Origin: Pleurodeles waltl
Lineage: Eukaryota; Chordata; Amphibia; Caudata; Salamandridae
Assembly: GCF_031143425.1 (NCBI RefSeq)
Contig: NC_090451.1
Location: 660,390,575 to 660,454,574 of the forward strand
DNA: 64,000 nt
Direction of reading: 5' to 3'
Shown here piece after piece: positions 1 to 8,160 of the stretch (the stretch's first letter is position 1; the number at the start of each line of letters is the position of its first letter). Below the pieces are notes generated by a model, which was not told the DNA's origin, did no database searches, and saw nothing but the letters and a program-made list of their open reading frames with translations. The translations under genes and the position numbers were made by a program.

Positions 1-290
1 GGTTATGTTACCCAGAATCCTTTGCAAACATCAAAATTTGGCCCAAAAAACACTTTTTCCTCTCATTTCGGTGACAGAAAGTTCTGGAATCTGAGAGGAG
101 CCACAAATTTCCTTCCACCCAGCGTTCCCCTAAGTCTCTCGATAAAAATGGTACATCACTTCTGTGGGTAGGCCTAGCGCCCACAAAAGGAAATGGCCCA
201 AAACACAACGTGGACACAACATATTTTTCACAGAAAACAGAGGTGTTTTTTGCAAGGTGCCTACCTGTGGTGTTTGGCCTGTAGCTCAGC
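1..290. other. Dispersed repeat fragment at window edge
   Basis: No coding frame is convincing here. The stretch is moderate in GC and runs directly into the G tract and satellite at about 299. It reads like the internal part of a dispersed repeat cut by the window edge. I cannot assign it to a class from sequence alone. Confidence 0.3.
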
Positions 291-298
291 CGGCCCCA

Positions 299-332
<34 letters not shown>

Positions 333-2299
333 AAATGCCCTAAAATAAATTTGCCCCCCCAACCCCCACCCTCCCCCGTCGGGAGCGACCCTTGCCTACG
401 GGGTCGCTCCCCCTGCGTGACATTGGCACCAAAAAACAAATCCCCGGTGCCTAGTGGTTTCTGCCCCCTTGGGGGCAGGTTGACCTAAAATCAGCCAATC
501 TGCCCCCAAGGGGGGCAGAAATGGCCTAAATACAATTTGTCCCTCAGGGGAGCGACTTTTGCCTGATGGGTCGCTCCCCATCTCTAAAAAAAGAAACAAC
601 AAAAAAAAAAAAACACAAAAAAAAAATTGCCCTGGCGCCTAGAGTGTTCTGCCCCCCCCCCCCCCCCGGGGGCAGTTCGGCCTAATAATAGGCCGATCTG
701 TCCCCCGGGGGGGCAGAAATGGCCTAAAATAAATTTGCCCCCCCAACCCCCCCCCCCCCCCCCCCCCCCGGAGCGACCCTTGCCTACGGGGTCGCTCCCC
801 CTGCGTGAGATTGGCGCCAAAAAACAAATCCCCGGTGCCTAGTGGTTTCTGCCCCCTTGGGGGCAGATTGACCTAAAATTGGCCAATCTGCCCCCAGGGG
901 GGCAGAAATGGTCTAAATATAATTTGCCCCCCCAGGGGTGCGACCCTTGCCTGATGGGTCGCTCCCCATCTCTAAAAAAAGAAACAACAAAAAAAAAAAA
1001 ACACACAAAAAAAATTGCCCTGGTGCCTAGAGTGTTCTGCCCCCCCCCCCCGGGGGCAGTTCGGCCTAATAATAGGCCGATCTGTCCCCCGGGGGGGCAG
1101 AAATGGCCTAAAATAAATTTGCCCCCCCAACCCCCACCCCCCCCCCCCCCGGGAGCGACCCTTGCCTACGGGGTCGCTCCCCCTGCGTGACATTGGCGCC
1201 AAAAAACAAATCCCCGGTGCCTAGTGGTTTCTGCCCCCTTGGGGGCAGATTGACCTAAAATTGGCCAATCTGCCCCCAGGGGGGCAGAAATGGTCTAAAT
1301 ACAATTTGCCCCCCAGGGGAGCGACCCTTGCCTGATGGGTCGCTCCCCATCTCTAAAAAAAAAAAAAGAACCAAAAAAAAAAAACACAAAAAAAAAATTT
1401 GCCCTGGCGCCTAGAGGTTTCTTCCCCCCCTGGGGGCAGATCGGCCTAATAATAGGCCGATCTGCCCTCAGGGGGGGCAGAAATGGCCTAAAATAAATTC
1501 CCCTCCCCCCCAGGGAGCGACCCTTGCCTAAGTGGTCGCTCCCTTTGCGTGAAATTCACGCAAAGAAAAAACTCCCTGGTGTCTAGTGGTTTCTACCCCC
1601 CTTGGGGGCAGATTGGCCTCATCAAAATAGGCCAATCTGCCCCCAAGGGGGGCAGAAATGGGCAAAATATAATTTTCCCCCAAGGGGAGCGACCCTTGCC
1701 TAAGGGGTCACTCCCCACCAAAAAAAAAAAAAATGAAAAAAAAAAAAAAATGGTCCCTGGTGCCTAGAGGTTTCTGCCCCCCCTGGGGGCAGATCGGCCT
1801 AATAGTAGGCCGATCTGCCCCCAGGGGGGGCAGAAAAGGCCTTCCCGAAAATATGCCCCCCTGGGAGCGACCCTTGCCCAAGGGGTCGCTCCCTTTTGTC
1901 AATAACCATAAAAAAAAAAAAAAATCCCTGGTGTCTAGTGGTTTCTACCCCCCTTGGGGGCAGATTGGCCTCATCAAAATAGGCCAATCTGCCCCCAAGG
2001 GGGGCAGAAATGGCCAAAATATAATTTTCCCCCAAGGGGAACGACCCTTGCCTAAGGGGTCGCTCCCCACCTCAATAAAAAAAAAATGAAAAAAAAAAAA
2101 AAAAAAAAAAAGAGGTCCCTGGTGCCTAGAGGTTTCTGCCCCCCCTGGGGGCAGATCGGCCTAATAAGGCCGATCTGCCCCCAGGGGGGGCAGAAAAGGC
2201 CTTTTCAAAAAAATGCCCCCCCTGGGAGCGACCCTTGCCCAAGGGGTCGCTCCCTTTTGTCAATTTCTACGAAAAAAAAAAAAATCCCTGGTGTCTAGT
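291..2299. repeat. Tandem array, ~350-390 bp unit of two alternating half-units
   Basis: A boundary phrase (TCCC[CT]GGTG[CT]CTAGTGG) recurs at about 441, 829, 1211, 1573, 1925 and 2285, giving unit lengths of 388, 382, 362, 352 and 360 bp. A related half-unit (GCCCTGG[CT]GCCTAGAG) lies midway at about 629, 1017, 1402, 1752 and 2115. Each half-unit carries two inverted repeats: a GGGGGCAG...CTGCCCCC palindrome around a GGCC[CT]AA...TTGGCC core, and a GGAGCGACCCTTGCC...GGGTCGCTCC hairpin. A-rich tracts and C/G homopolymers of variable length account for most of the length differences. Long proline- or glycine-rich open frames here are artefacts of the C/G runs. The array ends abruptly at the hairpin chain at 2301. 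Confidence 0.9.
299..329. repeat. G31 homopolymer
   Basis: Thirty-one consecutive G residues at the left edge of the satellite array. The tract can form G-quadruplexes on the + strand. Similar but shorter C/G runs recur at the equivalent place in later units (about 650-666, 742-770, 1040-1050, 1138-1150), so the tract belongs to the unit and expands or contracts. Exact length is prone to sequencing error. Confidence 0.9.
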
Positions 2300-2300
2300 G

Positions 2301-2718
2301 GGGTTTCAAAAACCGGATTGCAAGCAATCCGGCTTTTGAAACCCTCGGAGGGACTTCAAAGGGAAGGAAATACTTTTCCTTCCCTTTGAAGCCCCTCCGG
2401 GCCTCCCAAGTGATTGAAAAAGAAATGCTTTTGCATTTCTTTTTCAATCGCGCTGGAAGCAGAGCTTCCAGCGCGACGAGGGAGGCCCCTGTGACACATC
2501 AGCGCGCGCGCGCTGACGTCACAGGGGGGGGTGGGGGGGGGGTCGGGGGTGGAAGGGGAAGGTCTTCCCCTTCCATCCCCGACTTGGGGGGGGGGAGGGG
2601 GGTGCACGGGGGGCGCGCTAGCGCGCCCCCAAGTTCCCCTGTGCCATGGACGAGATGATCTCGTCCAAGGCACAGGGGAACTGTAGCCTTGGACGAGATC
2701 ATCTCGTCCAAGGCACAG
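2301..2718. repeat. Chain of back-to-back perfect or near-perfect palindromes
   Basis: Consecutive inverted repeats fill about 420 bp. (1) 2301-2344, 21-bp arms, one mismatch. (2) 2346-2399, ~25-bp arms. (3) An outer stem 2399-2407/2480-2488 encloses two perfect hairpins, 2412-2428/2433-2449 and 2449-2460/2464-2475, which makes a three-way junction. (4) 2487-2526, CCCTGTGAC/GTCACAGGG arms with an inner CG-repeat stem. (5) 2542-2583. (6) 2609-2630, perfect. (7) 2632-2682, ~25-bp arms. (8) 2686-2714, perfect 14-bp arms, whose stem repeats the core of (7). There is no plausible coding frame. The closest general analogy is a foldback element or a highly structured satellite unit. I do not recognise the family. 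Confidence 0.9.
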
Positions 2719-2889
2719 AAGAGGTTAATTTCAATGTTTCTATATATGTTTATAGTTGTAATTCAGGTTATTTCCAAGTTTGCTAACTGTTCATGACGGT
2801 ATGCTCCTTTTTAAAAGTATTTTGCAAAGGTTTTTATATGAAGATTCTCTATAAAGTTCATTATTTATAATCATGAAGTGTGTAGATTG

Positions 2890-3125
2890 TCGATGTTCTC
2901 TATATGTTTCAAAAGGCACGTCAAAAATGGCATAAACTGACGTCCCGCGCGCCGGCGAGGACCTCTTATTGCCAAAATGTCACACAGAGCCGCATGGAGT
3001 TGGGCAATTGTGATGTCCTCGCTGACGTGCAGAGCTAGAGAGAAGTTTCAGTTGAATGCTACACATGGGGAGAATTCATTAGGTGAGGAATCCACAGGTA
3101 GCTAATGTATCCACCAGAAAAAGCA
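2890..3125 (+). mobile_element. Orphan DIRS-type right terminus (solo inverted terminal repeat)
   Basis: The phrase GGTGAGGAATCCACAGGTAG followed by CTAATGTATCCACCAGAA at about 3083-3120, preceded by GACGTGCAGA at about 3025 and GGCACGTCAAAAA at about 2914, matches the right terminal repeat of the complete DIRS copy at 23798-23997. The copy here is diverged. No DIRS coding sequence flanks it: hairpins and satellite lie to the left and a Ngaro-like element to the right. The AT-rich stretch 2720-2890 may be a little more of the same DIRS 3' region, but I cannot confirm that. Confidence 0.75.
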
Positions 3126-3324
3126 TTGTCTGGTAGAGCGCCCCTCTTCCCCCAAAAGGAGGGGGGGGTGCGGCCCCTTAGATCTCGGGCCCCCGTGGCC
3201 TGAACCCGGTCACTTCCGCCCTTTCATTTTACGAGGTGTGAGGGTGGAAGTGATTCAGAGGGAGTCGCATGGGCCGCATCACTTCCGGGTCCGGCTGGCG
3301 TGCATCAGATATGGGGGGGGGGGG

Positions 3325-3333
3325 CTATTTAAG
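3325..3333 (+). promoter_or_regulatory. TATA-like motif upstream of the Ngaro-like Gag
   Basis: CTATTTAAG lies just after a G-rich tract and ~1 kb upstream of the first recognisable Gag sequence. The surrounding 3140-3540 segment is GC-rich and free of convincing protein motifs, consistent with a 5' untranslated or promoter region. Positional inference only. Confidence 0.25.
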
Positions 3334-4329
3334 TGGCTCACACCGCCCTCCCCCCCACAGAAGGGCCCCAGCCTTTCCTGATACAACGTCAGCAGCGCTT
3401 TTCATCGGCTTCTGCACCTGGCATCTCTCGACGGTGGCGGCTCGCTTCAAGTTTCTGCACCCAGCAGGGAAGTCGTGCTGCTTGGAGCCGGGTGATCCTT
3501 TTTGTCAACAGCCCTTGGTGTCTTAGGCCCTCCCAAGGAAGGGGTTCGAATTCAGCTTTGACCTAAATTTGCTTTCATTTGTGCAGCACGCACGTTGCCT
3601 GGACCTGTGATCCCTTTGCCTGAACATTTGCAGCACTGTGTGGGCCAGTTTCCTAGGCAACGCATCGGGGCTGGCAGCGCTGCTTGGGCACGTTTTTATT
3701 TCTCACAGCGTGCTCACTGCCCAGGCCCGTTTCGTGGTTAAATTCAGCCCCCTTTTTGAGTAGGCCTTTCTTTGGGGGTCTACTCCGGTAACCTCCTGCC
3801 CCTTTTTGTGGCTGGAAGGCCTTTCTAAGTATTTTCAACCCCCCCCACACACACACACACACACACACACAAATTGTCTGTGCCTTCCTGACCTGGCTGA
3901 GTGGCCCACCAGCAATTTCGTTTGCGCAACATCGGCCCTGTCTGGGCCAGGAACGCTCATCAGGATCTGGGGTAAGTGAAAAATTGCAGGGAAGAAAAAG
4001 TAGTAATGTGTTTTTTTACTCACTGTTTGCGCATATAGGTGTAAATTTGTTAGGAAGGGAAATAAAGTAGCACTGTGTTGATTACATTTGTTGCGAATTT
4101 CAAGCTATAAGGGTGTTTTGTGCTTAAGTAATTCAATCTTGTAAGTTTGAGTGTGCAACAAGGGTCATGGTTTGCAATCGCAGTAAGGTTGGAAAGAGAA
4201 AAGGCAAAGACCCTGAATTGTCGCAGTAATTGACATTGGTTTTGGCAAAATTAAGGGATAGAAAATCACAGAGGGAACTCCGCATCAGATGGGAAAAGCA
4301 ATGGGGCAGAAGGTGATCGCCCTAGCCGC

Positions 4330-5787
4330 TCTCATGTCTCCCCGTGCAGCATTCCCTCCTGTGAAGCGCAGTTAGGAAATAGGTTTCAAACATTCCTGTG
4401 GGCGGGCCAGACATGGCAGCGCAGTAGGTTGCTGCTGCTCCTACATTACCTACCTCCCCTGCGCAGTCACCTAGGGTGGATACTTTGGGCCAACTGTTAT
4501 GCACTATTCCAGAGGTCCCCCCGGTAGAACTGAGGGTAGTTCCTACGCCGGATCTAGGGGTCATGTCCATTTTAACTGATATTCGGCAGGCACTGTCAAC
4601 TTTAACACCACCCCTTGCAACCCAAGGAGTGCAGACCGCAGCGCAAGTGGTCCTTACTCCCGCCTCACAAGCGCAGGGCAGCGCCACTGCCCAAGCAACT
4701 ATGCAAGATGCGACCATGCAAGCGATGCTGTCAGCGGTACAGCTTTTGTCTAGCCTGGATACTCCCTCTGCTCTTGTTCCACCAACTGCCCGCGGGCCCC
4801 CACAGATACCCTAAAGAATACAGTAGCGGAACTCAAGTGCCAGTTCATGGCAATTACTGCAGCGTGCATTATTGGGACAGCGGCTACTGGAACCACAGAC
4901 TCAAGTGACATCTAGTCACCGGGCATGCAGTCTCCTATCCCCAACAACCTGGACAAAGATAAGATCACTGAGAGCAGCATAAATAAGTCTGGGGATGTTC
5001 GTTTGATAATGAGCACCAGATAAGACACACTATTATTCCGGCCAGGTAAGCTTGCAGCCCACGTTGCGGCAGATGTGAAAGAAAAGATTTGGAAAGGGGA
5101 GTTTGTAGACATTTTTTCGCTCATCAAAGCTAAGAGAAGAGAGGTAAAATTTTAAGATAAGGAGGGGAAGGCCTCATCTTCCAATGACAAAAAAAAACAG
5201 GGTCGAGGAGAATAACACGAATTGGTTGTTTGGGTTTAATGTTTATATGTCTGTCATGCTTGAGAAGAAACCGGACTTGGCAACCTCTATGATTTTTTAT
5301 GCTAATAAGATATTGAAAGAACATCATGTGTACGGAGGTAATGCTTGGATGGAATATGATAGGGACTTCAGGTGGGCTAAGGTTGAGGACCCAGACAACG
5401 GATGGGACCAGACCAAAGTGAATATATGGCTGGAATGCGTGAACAGTAAGCTGCCTGGGAAGCAGCCTTTTCACACACAATATTCCAATGAGAAAAAAGG
5501 CTCTAGTTGGACATTTAATAAAAAAGTGTGTTCACGCCAAGCAGGGTCCTGCAAATTTAAACATAACTGCTCCTTCTGTGGACACCCTTCTCACCCAGAG
5601 TTCAAATGCATCAAGAAATCCAAGGAGAAGGTTAAGAAAGGGAGTAAGCTCTCAAGCTGACTTTATCTTGCCCTCATCCACACAGATGAATGCTTTCCTA
5701 CCATGGCTGCAGTCCTATCCTAAGAAAGACTCTGCAGACTTATTGTTTATGGAGGCTTCTCTTTTGGTTTCAGGATTCCCGCCATAA
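4330..5787 (+). pseudogene. Gag-like protein of the Ngaro-like element, degenerate
   Basis: The best-preserved part is 5184-5660 (159 codons, ATG start). It has the features of the Gag of this retroelement group: a WLFGFNVYMSVMLEKKP segment, an aromatic stretch WMEYDRDFRWAK, a W-x-L-W-like motif, then a cysteine/histidine cluster at about 5527-5612 (spacing C-x6-C-x5-C-x2-C-x4-H-x4-C, with FKH and SFCGHPSHPEFKC) that resembles a retroviral-type zinc knuckle for nucleic-acid binding. An Ala/Gln/Thr-rich segment at 4476-4814 lies in the same frame and probably belongs to the N-terminal half; stops and shifts between 4812 and 5183 break it. After the knuckle, 5661-5787 continues in another frame with a FLPWLQSYPKKDSADLLF segment, which resembles the linker that precedes RT in related elements. 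The protein is not translatable as one piece. Confidence 0.6.
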
Positions 5788-5867
5788 AAGTGCAAAACAG
5801 AATGTTTTTGAACTCTTGCAAAATTACTGAGTGATTTTCAATGCAGGCCATTTGCTGTTTTTTAAGT

Positions 5868-6613
5868 CATCTTAGGAAACTTTGCAAGCCAGTTTCCTGT
5901 GCAAAGGCTCACCTTGCTGCTATTGTTTTCTTTTCCAAAACTACATAATCAGGAGACTCAATGCATTTATCATTAAGAGGGCTGTGGCCGGGTGGGTTTA
6001 TCTAGACTGCACAAAGGATACTAGGCGCCTCCTAACTGCTCGCATATTGGGGGGGAGGGGGGGCTCCTGGACAGTCTCATGAATGTTTGTTCCTCCCCCC
6101 TTTGAAGCAACACTATTTACGGCTGCATCTTCTACAGCCTTTTATGGAGCTTTTCACGTGGGCAAATTAGTGGGGTCATCCAAGGGTGACTACACAGGAG
6201 ACCTCCAGTTGGCCGACATTCTGATTATCACAGGGTTGGTAGCAATTCGATTACAAAGGTCCAAGACAGATCAACTAGTAAAAGAGTCGACCATTGAACT
6301 TGAGACTGCCCAGGGATCCCGTTTGTGCCCAGTGGATCGCTTGGGCTCATACTTAGCAGTTCGCCCAGCATCTGAGGCCTCAACTCTTTCTTGATAGGAA
6401 AGGGGAGTGCTTATCCCGTTACCAATTCTTAGCAGTAATGAAGGCGGCACTGGGGCCTGCTGGGTAGCCCCTCAAGGTTACTCATTGCACTCATTCAGGA
6501 TTGGGGCAGCTACTCTAGCGGCCGGGGCTGGGATGTCCCTGGCAAAAGTGAAGACCATCGGGAGATGGCCATCCAATTGTTATAAACGTTACATATGCCC
6601 TGAGTTGCAATGA
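5868..6613 (+). pseudogene. Tyrosine recombinase (YR) of the Ngaro-like element
   Basis: The N-terminal SAM-like DNA-binding region is visible from about 5868 (HLRKL...AKAHLAAI), then after a frameshift near 5940 as FIIKRAVAGW. The catalytic domain continues in a single frame through two in-frame TGA codons (6080-6082 and 6392-6394). Recognisable blocks are AFYGAFHVGKLV (region of catalytic Arg I), RSKTDQ, CPVDRLGSYL, HSFRIGAAT (the H-x-x-R motif intact) and IGRWPSNCYKRYICPEL (the region of the Tyr nucleophile). Arg I has been replaced by His in the FHVGKL block. The enzyme in intact relatives integrates a circular cDNA by site-specific recombination. With two stops, a frameshift and a lost catalytic Arg, this copy cannot be active. 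Confidence 0.75.
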
Positions 6614-7034
6614 CAAGTGTTACACACTCCTGTTTTTTGATTCCTCATGATGGTTACTCATGCAACTTTCTTTTGTTTCAGTACTATGCCGTCTCATGTG
6701 GTTTGGGTGTGAGGGACTCCAGTTCCCAAACCTCCTCGTCATCCATGTAGGTGGAAATTACCTGGTGCGACTGGGCCGCAAGACTCTCAGGGAAGCGTTT
6801 TTAATGGAAATCACCCGATTATCCAAGAAGTTCCCGAACGCTGCCATCGCAATTTTCGCACATGGTACCTCGTCGCAACTGGGGTCCGAACACTAAATCA
6901 AGGACCATGAATGTGTCTGTTCGTCGACTTAATGCGGAAATATTGAGACTTTGTCCTGGTCCGGGCTGCTTATGGTAAATTTGTAGAAAAATCCCCTCTG
7001 GGCAAACTAATCCAATCACACCTCATTCACATCG

Positions 7035-7620
7035 ACAATGAAACTCTCTATTAATCAGTTTAGAATCAAAGGTAAATGTTTAACAAAATTGCGAGCAAAC
7101 TCCCAGGTCATGTAATAACAAAGCAAACACATAAATATTAAAACATCAATGACATAAAATCAATATCCAATACAATTCAATAAAAAGAAAACAAACAAAA
7201 GACATATACAATCGTCTATAAAATAGAACTGTCCCAACATTGATAGGACCAGGCCTATCGATAATTTTCGGTACTCTTTATTCAATAAAGGCCTCCTTCT
7301 ATGGGTCCAGTAAAGGTAAAGCGTTGACGCGTTTCGGTGGGCTTCCAAATCTTTTCCACCACCTTCTTCAGGACTAAATAGTGTTCCCCAAAATTATTGA
7401 TTCAAACCTCGAAAAAAGCCAGTACACAACATCCACACTGATATATATACTTTCCTTAACATCCACCGTCTTTATGGATTGTGTTTCATGGAGTCCAAAT
7501 GTATATAGATAAAATATGTCAGAACCAAATATTGTTCACCTGGTTCAGACCTTAATTCTTAAAGTCAGCGCTCTTATTTCAATTCTTATTTCGACGCTTA
7601 ACTTATTTTTTTTTAAATGA
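7035..7620 (-). mobile_element. Penelope-like (PLE) terminal fragment inserted in the hydrolase
   Basis: This AT-rich segment splits the SGNH reading frame. On the - strand it carries CCTGAAGAAGG, a spacer and ACCGAAACGCGTC (7327-7372), a signature I associate with the terminal regions of Penelope-like elements, which encode hammerhead ribozymes. A similar arrangement recurs on the + strand at 36966-37012. No RT or GIY-YIG coding sequence is present, so this is a fragment. Both junctions contain AATGAA, which might be a short target-site duplication or chance. Confidence 0.4.
7316..7378 (-). ncRNA. Hammerhead-ribozyme-like motif, probably decayed
   Basis: Reading the - strand: CTGAAGA (7371-7365) fits the CUGANGA core, GGTGG and CCACC can form stem II, GAAA (7335-7332) fits the second core box, and CGCG followed by TC fits a very short stem III and the UH cleavage position. 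A tiny self-complementary stem III is a known trait of Penelope-like hammerheads that work as dimers. Stem I does not pair well here, so activity is doubtful. This is a reading by eye without a covariance model. Confidence 0.3.
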
Positions 7621-8160
7621 AGGATGCTTATGGAACATCCCACACAAACTGCTAAAAGGGCCAGACATGTTTCATAAAGATAGGGTGCATTTATCTGATG
7701 CAGGAATGGACCGTTTCATTGTGGACATTTGGTCCTTCTCTCTCAGCTTGTCTGAGGGTGGGGAGGGCGAAGGACCTTTGGGCCCCTGGTCGCCCTCGTG
7801 GCGGGAAAGGAGATATTAAAAGTCACAATAACAAACAGAGGGGTCCCCAAGGCAGGGTCCCCTGGATAACACCAGAGGTAGGATCCTGAAGTCCTGAACC
7901 AACCTGTGGATGTACACACCAGCTTAGGGGGTAGGGATCCCAGATCGCTGGGGTGGGCATGGGGCTCCTGCTCCTGGCCGCAACGTTACACCCCTATGGT
8001 GGATTGGTGTTTGGGGAGGAGGCAGAACCCAAAGCATGAGGACAAGGGACGTGAAGTCTGGGGAACAGCCCCCCCCACCCCCCTAGGGATACAGGTGAGG
8101 TATGGGTCACCTGTGTGGTCCAAAGGAGGTTCAGGACAGGAATGGATCCTGTCACATTGA

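Larger units (their letters stand above)
6660..7770 (+). pseudogene. SGNH-hydrolase ORF of the Ngaro-like element, interrupted
   Basis: PNLLVIHVGGNYLVRLGRKTL (from about 6730) matches the LLVIHLGGND-type block III of SGNH hydrolases that accompany YR in some Ngaro elements, with the Asp after Asn replaced by Tyr. The C-terminal block FHKDRVHLSDAGMDRFIVDI resumes at about 7670 and carries the D-x-VH-LS catalytic Asp/His motif. The usual N-terminal GHS nucleophile block is not present in front of it, so the 5' part is deleted as well as interrupted. A polypyrimidine tract plus CAG just before the coding start (6669-6681) resembles a 3' splice site. The gap between the two blocks is filled by a Penelope-like fragment in the opposite orientation. 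Confidence 0.55.
3126..8160 (+). mobile_element. Ngaro-like tyrosine-recombinase retroelement, internally deleted
   Basis: Three coding remnants lie in order on the + strand: a Gag-like protein with a C-terminal zinc knuckle (about 4330-5787), a tyrosine recombinase (5868-6613) and an SGNH-hydrolase remnant (about 6660-7030, resuming about 7620). Gag, RT/RNase H, YR and an optional SGNH hydrolase is the known arrangement of Ngaro elements. Here only ~80 bp separate the Gag-proximal linker from the YR N-terminal domain, so RT and RNase H are missing. Outer limits are estimates, because I could not identify the split direct repeats that bound Ngaro elements. A Penelope-like fragment interrupts the hydrolase. 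Confidence 0.6.

Noticed and set aside
584..1202. Proline- and glycine-rich open frames on both strands
   Set aside because: They are translations of C/G homopolymers and palindromes of the satellite; repeat units shift frames freely and no domain is present.
2499..2520. CG-alternating run as a CpG island or Z-DNA promoter element
   Set aside because: The run is just the stem centre of one hairpin in the chain; no promoter or gene is adjacent.
3841..3870. Short (CA)n run and repetitive Cys/Val frames at about 3845-3870 as a coding feature
   Set aside because: A simple CA microsatellite of ~13 units; the peptide frames are trivial translations.
7035..7620. AATGAA at both insert edges as a proven target-site duplication
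   Set aside because: Six AT-rich bases can match by chance, and the exact edges are not fixed.
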